Source: Conexibacter sp. CPCC 205762
Lineage (GTDB): Bacteria; Actinomycetota; Thermoleophilia; Solirubrobacterales; Solirubrobacteraceae
DNA: 64,000 nucleotides
Direction: 5' to 3'
Assembly: GCF_030646155.1 (NCBI RefSeq)
Contig: NZ_JAUTDN010000031.1
Span: 1-64,000, forward strand
Shown here in pieces: positions 58,147-64,000 of this stretch. Position 1 is the stretch's first letter, and every line of letters begins with the position of its first letter. Position numbers and translations under genes: made by a program. The notes under the pieces are model-generated. The model ran no database searches and was not told the origin of the DNA. It worked only from the letters and a program-made list of their open reading frames with translations.

Positions 58147-58545
58147 TCAGGCGTCGTCGGGCAGGCGGCGCAGCTCGCGCAGCAGCTTCGTGAGGCTGTC
58201 GAGGTAGGGCGGCGGCGGGTCGGCGAGCGCGTAGCCGCCGCCGCGCCGCTCCAGCAGGCCGATCTCGACGAAGCCGGCGACGTGCTCGTCGATGCCGCCG
58301 TGCGGGCTGACGCCGGCGGCGCGCGCGAGCCGCGCCTTTGACCACGACTCCCCCGGCCCCTCGGCCAGCAGCGCCTCGATCGCGATCCGCCGCGGCCGCG
58401 AGCCGAACAGCCAGTCGCGCCGCGTCAGCACCTTCGCGCCGCGTCTGCGGGCTCTTGCCGCTGGCTTCCGCCTCGCGCCAACGCCGGGCGCCGGTCCGCC
58501 CGATGCCGCTCTCCCCTGCCGCGCGTTTTTCCGTCCGCCCTCCAT
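58147..58545 (-). CDS. Small winged-helix DNA-binding protein
   Basis: 132 residues. The first 35 are basic and disordered (RKPAARARRRGAKV). The rest reads as a winged helix: RIAIEALLAEGPGESWSKAR, LARAAGVSPHGGIDEHVAGF, VEIGLLERRGGGYAL. A regulator is likely. It diverges from the next gene across an AT-rich 18-base gap that holds the inverted repeat TAGAA-TTAAT-TTCTA, a natural operator. Not assignable to a named family by eye. Confidence 0.62.
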   Translation of the reverse strand: MEGGRKNARQGRAASGGPAPGVGARRKPAARARRRGAKVLTRRDWLFGSRPRRIAIEALLAEGPGESWSKARLARAAGVSPHGGIDEHVAGFVEIGLLERRGGGYALADPPPPYLDSLTKLLRELRRLPDDA

Positions 58546-58546
58546 G

Positions 58547-58561
58547 TAGAATTAATTTCTA
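58547..58561. promoter_or_regulatory. AT-rich inverted repeat between divergent genes
   Basis: TAGAA, TTAAT, TTCTA. It occupies nearly the whole 18-base gap between the winged-helix gene and the opposite ORF, in sequence that is otherwise above 70 percent GC. Probably both the -10 region and an operator. Confidence 0.5.
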
Positions 58562-58563
58562 TC

Positions 58564-59286
58564 ATGAGCCTGCGCTACGACGAGATCGAGATCGACCGAC
58601 GCCCGCCGCTGCGGGCGCTCGACGGCGGCCGCGAGACGGCCCTGGACGGCCCCATGCCCGAGGTCAGAATCAGCCGCGCCGCGACCCGCGCCGGCGACCG
58701 CCACGACCCGTGGACGTTCGTCGCCTCCCCCGCGCTGCGGCAGCTCGCCGACGCCGCGGCCGCGGCCGGCGTCGACTTCGAGCTGGCGATGCGGATCGTC
58801 ATCGAGGGCACGCTGGCCGAGTGGGAGCTGCGCAGCGCCGGCGTCGACCCGGTCGTGCTCGACAGCGTCGCCGCGCAGGCCTGCGCCGGCGCCCAGCTCG
58901 ACGAAGCCGCCCGCGCCTACCTGCGCCGCCTGACCGCCGGCCGCGGCGCGGTCGCTCCGCGCTTCGGCGCCGCTCCGCGCGACGCCGACGCGCGCTTCGA
59001 CGCCGACGCGACCGCGCCCTTCGACGCCGATGCCGCGCCGCGCGACGCCTTCGACGCCGCCCCGCGCCGCGCCGCGCACGCCGACGCGCCGGCCGTGACG
59101 GTCGGGCTGCCGGTGCGGCTGAGCGGGCGGCTGCTGCGCGTCGACCTCGACGCGCTGATCGCCTCTGCCGACATCGAGCGCGCGCTCGCGTGGGAGGTCG
59201 CCGCCCTGCTCGACGGCCGCACGATCAGCGAATGGGCGCCGATCGTCGCCCTCCGCGCCGGCGCGCTTCAGATCGCCAGCGTCTGA
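58564..59286 (+). CDS. Uncharacterised protein (240 aa)
   Basis: Not recognised. A polar N-terminus (DEIEIDRRPPLRALDGGRET) is followed by an Ala-rich helical part (PALRQLADAAAAAGVDFELA, RIVIEGTLAEWELRSAGVDP). A low-complexity Asp/Ala/Phe/Arg region (about 137-175, from FDADA-type repeats) separates this from a C-terminal VTVGLPVRLSGRLLRVDLDA and ERALAWEVAALLDGRTISEW. No membrane segment or signal. Probably controlled with the divergent winged-helix gene. Confidence 0.6.
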   Translation: MSLRYDEIEIDRRPPLRALDGGRETALDGPMPEVRISRAATRAGDRHDPWTFVASPALRQLADAAAAAGVDFELAMRIVIEGTLAEWELRSAGVDPVVLDSVAAQACAGAQLDEAARAYLRRLTAGRGAVAPRFGAAPRDADARFDADATAPFDADAAPRDAFDAAPRRAAHADAPAVTVGLPVRLSGRLLRVDLDALIASADIERALAWEVAALLDGRTISEWAPIVALRAGALQIASV

Positions 59287-59324
59287 GCGCCGCCGATCTC
59301 ACGCCTCACTTCGGCGCCGCGGGC

Positions 59325-59375
59325 CGATCCCCGTGAAGTTGCTGGTCTCACAGACCCGCAACTTCACGGGGATCG
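59325..59375. terminator. Long hairpin at a convergent junction
   Basis: CGATCCCCGTGAAGTTGC pairs with its 18-base complement; then one T-C mismatch; then GGTCT pairs with AGACC around the loop CAC. 23 base pairs in all, between the 59286 stop and the opposing gene. No T-tract. Confidence 0.7.
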
Positions 59376-59403
59376 ACGCCAGCGCGTGCGAAGAGCGGGC
59401 CTC

Positions 59404-59556
59404 AGGCGCCGGCGCGGCGGTCGTGCGCGGTGAGCTCCAGGCGCCGGCGCGGCGGTCTGCGCGGTGAGCTTCAAGGCGCCGGCGCGGCGGTCGTGCGCGG
59501 TGAGCTTCAGGCGCCGGCGCGGCGGTCGTGCGCGGTGAGCTTCAGGCGCCGGCGCT
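59404..59556. repeat. 35-bp tandem repeat at the 3' end of a gene
   Basis: Four copies of about 35 bases beginning AGGCGCCGGCGCGGCGGTCG, plus a partial fifth. The last junction contains the TGA stop and final codons of the minus-strand gene 59542-60903, so copies of that gene end appear to have been amplified downstream. The unit is not a multiple of three and the array is outside coding sequence, in contrast to the intragenic arrays. The 59287-59541 gap holds only this array and the hairpin. Confidence 0.8.
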
Positions 59557-60903
59557 GAGGCCCGGCGCGGCGGCGGCGGTGCGGAGGTCGCGGGCCGTGG
59601 CGGCGACGGCTGACCAGGCGGGCGGGAGCGGCGGCAGGGCGAGGCGGGCGCGGGTGGCGTTGGCGCGCTCGACGCGGGCGGCGAGGCGGGTCTCGTCGAG
59701 CAACGGCGCGAGCCGCGTCGCGTCGCGCGCCTCAGCCGCGAGGCAGGCGAGGTTGTGGCGAAGCGTCGCGCGCCGGCCGCGCGGCGGCTCGTAGGCCAGG
59801 TGCTCCCCGCAGCGGCAGGGATGCGCGGCGAACAGCCACTCGCGCGCCTCCTCGCCGGCCGCGCCGTGCGGCGCGCTGCCGAGGATCGCGGGATGGAAGA
59901 CCGGCACGCCGATCCCGACCACGCCGTCGGAGCCGGCGGCGTCGGGCGGGAAGGTCGGCTGCGCCCCGTCAGCGCCCGCGCAGGTCGCCGCGACCCCGCT
60001 CGCCAGCAGCGCCGCATGCCACGCCCCCGCACCCGCCACGACGACCGGCCGTCCGCCCGCCCCCGCCGCAGCGCCAAAACCGCCGCCCGCGCTCGCCGCA
60101 GCGCCAAAACCGCCGCCCGCGCTCGCCGCAGCGCCGAAACCGCCGCCCGCGCCGCCGATGCCCGCGCTTGCCGCTCCGCTGAAGCCACCGGGCGCGGGCG
60201 CGGCCTGCAGGCCGAGCGCAAGCGTGGTGATCGCCTCGGCGACGCGGGGGCTGGTGCGGGTGGCGTCGTCGTCGAGCAGGACGAGCCAGAAGCCGTCGAC
60301 CGGGAGGGCGCTGTAGCGGGCGAGCAGCTCGGGCACCGCCTCGGGCAGGTGACGGGCGCGCACGGCGATGGTGGCATACAGCTCGCGCGGCGGATCGTCG
60401 GGGCGCTGGGGCGGCGGGCGCCAGCCCTGGCGCTCGTGCCATGCGGCGATCGTCGCCGACGCCAGCAGCAGGTCGTTCGCGCGCCCGATCCCGCCCTCGC
60501 GCTCGAAGACGTGGGCGGGCGTCGTCGCAAGCGTCGCGCCGGCCGCGAGCTGGGCGTCGAGGACCGCGTCGGCGTAGTCGGCGGCCGCGCCCGCGGAGAG
60601 CGCGCCGGCCTCCAGCTCGAGCGCTTCCGGCTGCGCGTAGGGCAGCGCCGCGAAGGCCGCGCCACGCCGCTCCGGCGGCAGCTGGTTGCGCCACGCCTGC
60701 GGCGCCAGCGCGATGCCCATCTCCGCGCGGCGAGTGACGTCGATCGCCCCCTCTCTGACGCTGCTGTGCAGCGGCAGCGCGAGCGTCCCGGCGACGTCGC
60801 GCGGGAGCAGGGCCGCGTCGAGGCCGGCGGCGGACCACAGCACGAGCGAGCGCCGCTCGGTGCAGGGGTGCCGTGGTGCTGGGCTGTCGCGACCGTCGCC
60901 CAT
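59542..60903 (-). CDS. Uncharacterised protein (about 453 aa)
   Basis: Not recognised. Conserved-looking blocks are TLALPLHSSVREGAIDVTRR, ALAPQAWRNQLPPERRGAAF, YADAVLDAQLAAGATLATTP and GFWLVLLDDD in the first half; the second half has RPVVVAGAGAWHAALLASGV, GIGVPVFHPAIL and HPCRCGEHL, a possible metal site, then RHNLACLAAEA. The alternation of strands and helices with Gly-ended turns suits an alpha/beta barrel. A 10-residue Gly/Phe/Ala repeat (60065-60154) sits in the middle. The ATG at 60903 is chosen; a start at 60963 is possible. Confidence 0.6.
   Translation of the reverse strand: MGDGRDSPAPRHPCTERRSLVLWSAAGLDAALLPRDVAGTLALPLHSSVREGAIDVTRRAEMGIALAPQAWRNQLPPERRGAAFAALPYAQPEALELEAGALSAGAAADYADAVLDAQLAAGATLATTPAHVFEREGGIGRANDLLLASATIAAWHERQGWRPPPQRPDDPPRELYATIAVRARHLPEAVPELLARYSALPVDGFWLVLLDDDATRTSPRVAEAITTLALGLQAAPAPGGFSGAASAGIGGAGGGFGAAASAGGGFGAAASAGGGFGAAAGAGGRPVVVAGAGAWHAALLASGVAATCAGADGAQPTFPPDAAGSDGVVGIGVPVFHPAILGSAPHGAAGEEAREWLFAAHPCRCGEHLAYEPPRGRRATLRHNLACLAAEARDATRLAPLLDETRLAARVERANATRARLALPPLPPAWSAVAATARDLRTAAAAPGLSAGA
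60065..60154 (-). repeat. In-frame 30-bp tandem repeat
   Basis: Three units of 30 bases beginning GCCGCAGCGCCAAAACCGCC on the plus strand; the first two are identical and the third differs at three positions. They encode the decapeptide GGGFGAAASA in an uncharacterised protein. Confidence 0.88.
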
Positions 60904-60990
60904 CGGACTGCCAAATGTGACAGCAGCGCCGGACACCGTCGAGCCCCGCGGCGCGCCGCCCACCGCGGCGTGGCAGCGCGAAGGCGTGGC

Positions 60991-62076
60991 TCAGCCGCTC
61001 GCCGCGGCCGCCTCGGCCAGGTAGTCGTCGGAGAAGTCGACGCGGAACTCGGCCCACAGCGGGAGGTGGTCGGACATCTGGTAGGTCCGCCACTCTCTGA
61101 ACGATCCGATCCCCTGCTGGACCGCTCTGTAGGCGTCCGCGTCGGCGTCGGTGAAGACGTATCTGTAGTAGTCGAAGGTGCCGCCGGCGCCGGTCGCGGC
61201 GAAGCGTCTCGGCTGGGCCCGGTAGGCGATCTGGTCGTACTTGCGGTTCTGCAGCGCGTTCGATCCCTTCAGCGCGCGGATGCCGTCGGGGACGGTGAAG
61301 CCGCCGTCCTCGGTCAGCACTCTGAACGTCTTCGACTGCTCGTCGAAGATGTTGAAGTCGCCGAGCAAGATGAAGTTGTCGATCGGCGGCGCGGCGTCGG
61401 CCGAGTCCGACGGTCTGCTCGACGCCGGCTCGGTCCGTCTGCGCAGGAACGTCGTGATCTGGCGGATCTCCTCGACGCGCTGCGGCGGCTCGGCCTTGTC
61501 GTCGCCCCAGAGGATGTGGACCGTCGTCAGCACGAACGACGTCCAGCCGACCTGGAAGCCGGCCATCAGCGGCGTGCGCGCGATCTGCGTGACCGGCACC
61601 GTCTCGCCTCTCACTCTCACCGGCGGCAGCACCAGCTCGCCGGCCAGCCCGTTGAAGCGGACCTTGCGGCGGTCGTAGAGGAAGGCGAGCCGCTCGCTGT
61701 TGCCGGCCGTGCCCGCGGTCACGTCCGAGACGATGTAGTCCCACTGGTCGCTCAGCCGCGCCATCAGCCGTCTCAGCGCGCGCAGATCCTCGCGCACCTC
61801 CTGGATCGCGACGAGGTCGAAGCGGCTGACGATCTCGGCGATGTAGGCGTAGCTCTCCTCCAGCCGCGCGCCGCCCTTCGGCGAGTCGAACTCGCGCAGG
61901 TTCCAGGAGCCGAGCACGAGCGTGCCGGGCGTCCGCGGCGGCGGCGCGCCGGGCTCCTCGCGCAGGCCTCTGCGGAGCGCCTGCAGGCGGGCGATCGCGC
62001 GCGTGCGCGCAGCGTCGTCAGCAGCCCACTCGGGCACCGCCCCGACGCCCGGTACCAGGTCCCAGTAGCGGGGCAT
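60991..62076 (-). CDS. Endonuclease/exonuclease/phosphatase (EEP) family protein
   Basis: 361 residues. Metal-dependent phosphoesterase fold: VLGSWNLREFDSPK, DLVAIQEVREDL with the catalytic Glu, FVLTTVHILWGDD, FILLGDFNIFDEQSKTF with the Asp-Asn pair, YDQIAYR, and the terminal SDHLPLWAEFRVDF with the catalytic His. No signal peptide, so it acts in the cytosol. The substrate may be nucleic acid or a phosphodiester metabolite. TACGAT lies eight bases before the ATG. Confidence 0.88.
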   Translation of the reverse strand: MPRYWDLVPGVGAVPEWAADDAARTRAIARLQALRRGLREEPGAPPPRTPGTLVLGSWNLREFDSPKGGARLEESYAYIAEIVSRFDLVAIQEVREDLRALRRLMARLSDQWDYIVSDVTAGTAGNSERLAFLYDRRKVRFNGLAGELVLPPVRVRGETVPVTQIARTPLMAGFQVGWTSFVLTTVHILWGDDKAEPPQRVEEIRQITTFLRRRTEPASSRPSDSADAAPPIDNFILLGDFNIFDEQSKTFRVLTEDGGFTVPDGIRALKGSNALQNRKYDQIAYRAQPRRFAATGAGGTFDYYRYVFTDADADAYRAVQQGIGSFREWRTYQMSDHLPLWAEFRVDFSDDYLAEAAAASG

Positions 62077-62140
62077 CGCGCGGCATCGTACGCGAGCCGC
62101 GCGTCCGTAAAACGAAATTCAGGAGTGTCGATGCGCCGGC

Positions 62141-62599
62141 TCAGCGCCAGAGCTGTCGCAGCAGCTCGTCGGCGCTGTCCTGCAGCGGCGTCAGCAGCTC
62201 GCGCACGCCGGCCAGCCCGGCGCGCAGCTCGGGGTCGCCGACCTCGACCGGCAGCAGCGAGTCCTGCAGGTCGGCGATCGTGTCGTCGGCGGCGCCGACC
62301 TCTTCGGCCGCCTCCTCGACGAGGCTGCGCGACCCGTGCCAGGCCGCCGGCGGAGGCGGCTGCGTGAACGTGCGCGCGGGCAGCCCGGCGCGCGTCGCGA
62401 AGTCGCTGTGGGTGCGCCGCAGCCTGCCGTAGGCGCCCTGCACGGGCCGGAACAGCAGCGCTTCGAGCTGGTCCCCGCGCGACTCGTCCAGCTCCTCGTA
62501 GGCGACGCCGAGCAGCGCGAGCGCCTGCCCCAGCCGCTCGACCGCTTCGGCGACCGTGTCGAGCAGCTGCTGCCGCCCCTCCGCTGTCGTGTAGGCCAT
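62141..62599 (-). CDS. Uncharacterised helical protein (152 aa)
   Basis: Not recognised. Predominantly alpha helical with heptad-like spacing (AEGRQQLLDTVAEAVERLGQ, ELDESRGDQLEALLFRPVQG), then FTQPPPPAAWHGSRSLVEEA and a long C-terminal helix (ADDTIADLQDSLLPVEVGDP, ELLRQLW). Could form a coiled-coil bundle. TACCCT ends seven bases before the ATG, a leaderless layout. Divergent from topoisomerase IB. Confidence 0.65.
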   Translation of the reverse strand: MAYTTAEGRQQLLDTVAEAVERLGQALALLGVAYEELDESRGDQLEALLFRPVQGAYGRLRRTHSDFATRAGLPARTFTQPPPPAAWHGSRSLVEEAAEEVGAADDTIADLQDSLLPVEVGDPELRAGLAGVRELLTPLQDSADELLRQLWR

Positions 62600-62653
62600 G
62601 TTGCACAGGGTACGGAGTGGCGGAGCGAGACAGCGGGTAGCGGATGAAGCCTG

Positions 62654-63703
62654 ATGCCGGCCATCCCCCGCACCCGCCGCGCCGACACGACCAAGCCCGG
62701 GATCGCGCGCGTCAGACGCGGGCGCGGCTTCAGCTACCGCGATCCGCACGGCGAGCCCGTCGAGGACCCCGCGACGATCGCGCGGATCGGCCAGCTCGCG
62801 GTCCCGCCAGCCTGGAGCGAGGTGTGGATCAGCGTCGACCCGCTCGGTCACATCCAGGCGACCGGGATCGACGCGGCCGGCCGCAAGCAGTACCGCTACC
62901 ACGACGCCTGGCGCGCCCGCCGCGACGCCGCCAAGTTCGACGCGATGCTCGACTTCGCGCGGCTGCTGCCGCGGCTGCGGCGGCGGGTCGCGCGCGACCT
63001 CGGCGGCGACGGGCTCGAACGCGACCGGATCGCCGCCTGCGCGGTGCGGCTGCTCGACCTCGGCTTCTTCCGCATCGGCAGCGAGGACTACGCCGAGCAG
63101 AACGGCACCTACGGGCTGACGACGCTGCGCAGAGAGCACGTGCGCGTGCGCGCGGCCGCGGTCGTCTTCGACTACCCGGCCAAGCACGGCCTGCGGCGGG
63201 TGCAGGAGATCGCCGAGCCGACCGTGCGCGACCTCGTCTGCACGCTCAAGCGGCGCCGCGGCGGCGGCGAGGAGCTGCTCGCCTTCAAGCGCTCCGGCCG
63301 CTGGGCCGACCTGAAGGCGGAGGACGTCAACGCGTACCTGAAGGACGCGACCGGCGGCGACGTCAGCGCGAAGGACTTCCGCACCTGGAACGCGACCGCG
63401 CTGTGCGCGCTCGTGCTCGCGCGGCGGGCGGCTGAGGCCGGCCCGAGAGCGTCGCGCAAGCGGATCGCGACGGCGGCGATCAGAGAGGTCGCCGGCTACC
63501 TCGGCAACACGCCCGCGGTCTGCCGCAGATCGTACGTCGACCCGCGTGTGCTGGACCGCTTCGCCGCCGGCCAGACGATCGCGCCGACGCTGGCGCGCGG
63601 GCTCGAGCCGCCGCCGGCCGCGAGCGAGGACGCGGCGCAGCCGGTCGACCAGCGCTCCGTCAGCGAGCAGGTGCGGCGCGCGGTGCTCGACCTGATCGGG
63701 TAG
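62654..63703 (+). CDS. DNA topoisomerase IB (poxvirus/bacterial type)
   Basis: 349 residues. Relaxes supercoiled DNA by a 3'-phosphotyrosyl intermediate. N-terminal domain: GFSYRDPHGEPVEDPATIAR and LAVPPAWSEVWISVDPLGHI, then the block GIDAAGRKQYRYHDAWRARR. Catalytic domain: CAVRLLDLGFFRIGSEDYAE with the first Arg, GLTTLRREHV, the Lys in LKRRRGGGEELLAFKRSG, SAKDFRTWNATAL and the nucleophile Tyr in CRRSYVDPRVLD. Length is standard for bacterial TopIB. Confidence 0.93.
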   Translation: MPAIPRTRRADTTKPGIARVRRGRGFSYRDPHGEPVEDPATIARIGQLAVPPAWSEVWISVDPLGHIQATGIDAAGRKQYRYHDAWRARRDAAKFDAMLDFARLLPRLRRRVARDLGGDGLERDRIAACAVRLLDLGFFRIGSEDYAEQNGTYGLTTLRREHVRVRAAAVVFDYPAKHGLRRVQEIAEPTVRDLVCTLKRRRGGGEELLAFKRSGRWADLKAEDVNAYLKDATGGDVSAKDFRTWNATALCALVLARRAAEAGPRASRKRIATAAIREVAGYLGNTPAVCRRSYVDPRVLDRFAAGQTIAPTLARGLEPPPAASEDAAQPVDQRSVSEQVRRAVLDLIG

Positions 63704-63712
63704 CCGCGGCGC

Positions 63713-64000
63713 TCATCTGCCCGCCGGGTCGACCAGCACGAGCGTGCCGTCGGGCAGCTGGTAGACCTGGCCGACCGCTCTGCCTCTGCCGGACGCGGTT
63801 CTTCTCGACGACGGCGCTCTCACCGTCGTTCTCGCCCCGGCCGCGTCGTCTCTTCTCGTGGACGACGGCAGTGCTCTGCTCATCCCGAGGCCGGCGATCA
63901 GGAAGGCGACCGCGAGCACCATGCCGACGTCGAACAGGTTGACCAGCCCGTCGAGCGGGTCGCCGCCGTCGGCGTCGAGCTGGCCGTGGCGGCCGAGGCC
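63713..64000 (-). CDS. DUF2149-type membrane protein, C-terminal part (runs off the window)
   Basis: The last 95 residues are visible. GGDPLDGLVNLFDVGMVLAV is the DUF2149 opening; the single membrane segment VLAVAFLIAGLG follows, then a basic Arg/Ser/Thr-rich linker and a C-terminal VYQLPDGTLVLVDPAG block, the small beta element of the family. DUF2149 proteins usually sit beside MotA/TolQ/ExbB-like proton-channel genes and look like ExbD-type partners; those neighbours would be beyond base 64000. Converges on topoisomerase IB with a 9-base gap. Confidence 0.75.
   Translation of the reverse strand, partial: GLGRHGQLDADGGDPLDGLVNLFDVGMVLAVAFLIAGLGMSRALPSSTRRDDAAGARTTVRAPSSRRTASGRGRAVGQVYQLPDGTLVLVDPAGR

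Noticed and set aside
58547-58561. Phage attachment site because of the AT-rich palindrome
   Set aside because: No integrase or tRNA gene and no second copy in the window; an operator between divergent genes explains it.
59404-59556. CRISPR or mobile-element end
   Set aside because: No spacers, no transposase, no target duplication; simple tandem amplification fits.

Overview
The window is very GC-rich, gene-dense bacterial DNA with many ATGA/GTGA start-stop overlaps, GTG/TTG starts and actinobacterial family content (DUF2237, DUF2149, secreted four-Cys proteins, two-component systems of the NarL/LuxR type). Arginine is often encoded by AGA, which is unexpected at this GC content. Together these suggest a soil actinomycete of the Thermoleophilia/Solirubrobacterales type (Conexibacter-like). 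That placement is inference; no rRNA or tRNA gene is present to test it.

Layout. (1) 1-3100, minus: acetolactate synthase large subunit with a candidate attenuator leader peptide, coupled to a truncated PucR-like regulator. (2) 3238-16290, plus: one long GntR-controlled catabolic operon: HyuA, HyuB (with an extra Cys4 C-terminal domain), a sugar-type ABC importer (lipoprotein, double ATPase, two permeases), SDR, aldehyde dehydrogenase and a TtuC/DmlA-type dehydrogenase. It closes with a long hairpin. (3) 16359-19884: small secreted protein, a possible PD-(D/E)XK protein, DUF2237, NAD-dependent DNA ligase. (4) 19915-31623: a LacI-controlled regulon made of a Pot-type ABC importer, RraA-like protein, VOC protein, metallo-beta-lactamase-fold hydrolase, Gfo/Idh/MocA oxidoreductase, S58 peptidase, SemiSWEET-like protein and ThuA. 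Four near-identical operators tie these units together. (5) 31683-37808: assorted genes including an HD-GYP protein, a D-glutamate cyclase-like protein, an AraC/VOC pair and a tandem pair of secreted proteins. (6) 37817-45548, minus: secreted GH30 enzyme with ricin-type lectin domain, ROK regulator, xylose/ribose-type ABC importer and intracellular GH1 beta-glucosidase, a glycan utilisation locus. (7) 45666-49816: acyl-CoA ligase and two paralogous response regulators around one histidine kinase. (8) 50245-56009: aldehyde dehydrogenase; cupredoxin, multicopper oxidase and ZIP transporter; PII and ammonium channel. (9) 56074-64000: MFS efflux pump with divergent MarR repressor, uncharacterised proteins, an EEP-fold phosphoesterase, topoisomerase IB and a truncated DUF2149 protein.

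Three patterns cut across the annotation. Many genes without a Shine-Dalgarno site have TANNNT 6-8 bases before the start codon, the layout of leaderless transcripts. Several coding sequences carry in-frame Ala-rich tandem repeats with units of 21, 27, 30 or 33 bp, and one 21-bp unit is shared, 20 of 21 bases, by two unrelated genes 33 kb apart. Three convergent gene junctions carry very long, tight-loop hairpins without T-tracts. No insertion sequence, CRISPR array, prophage, tRNA or rRNA was seen.
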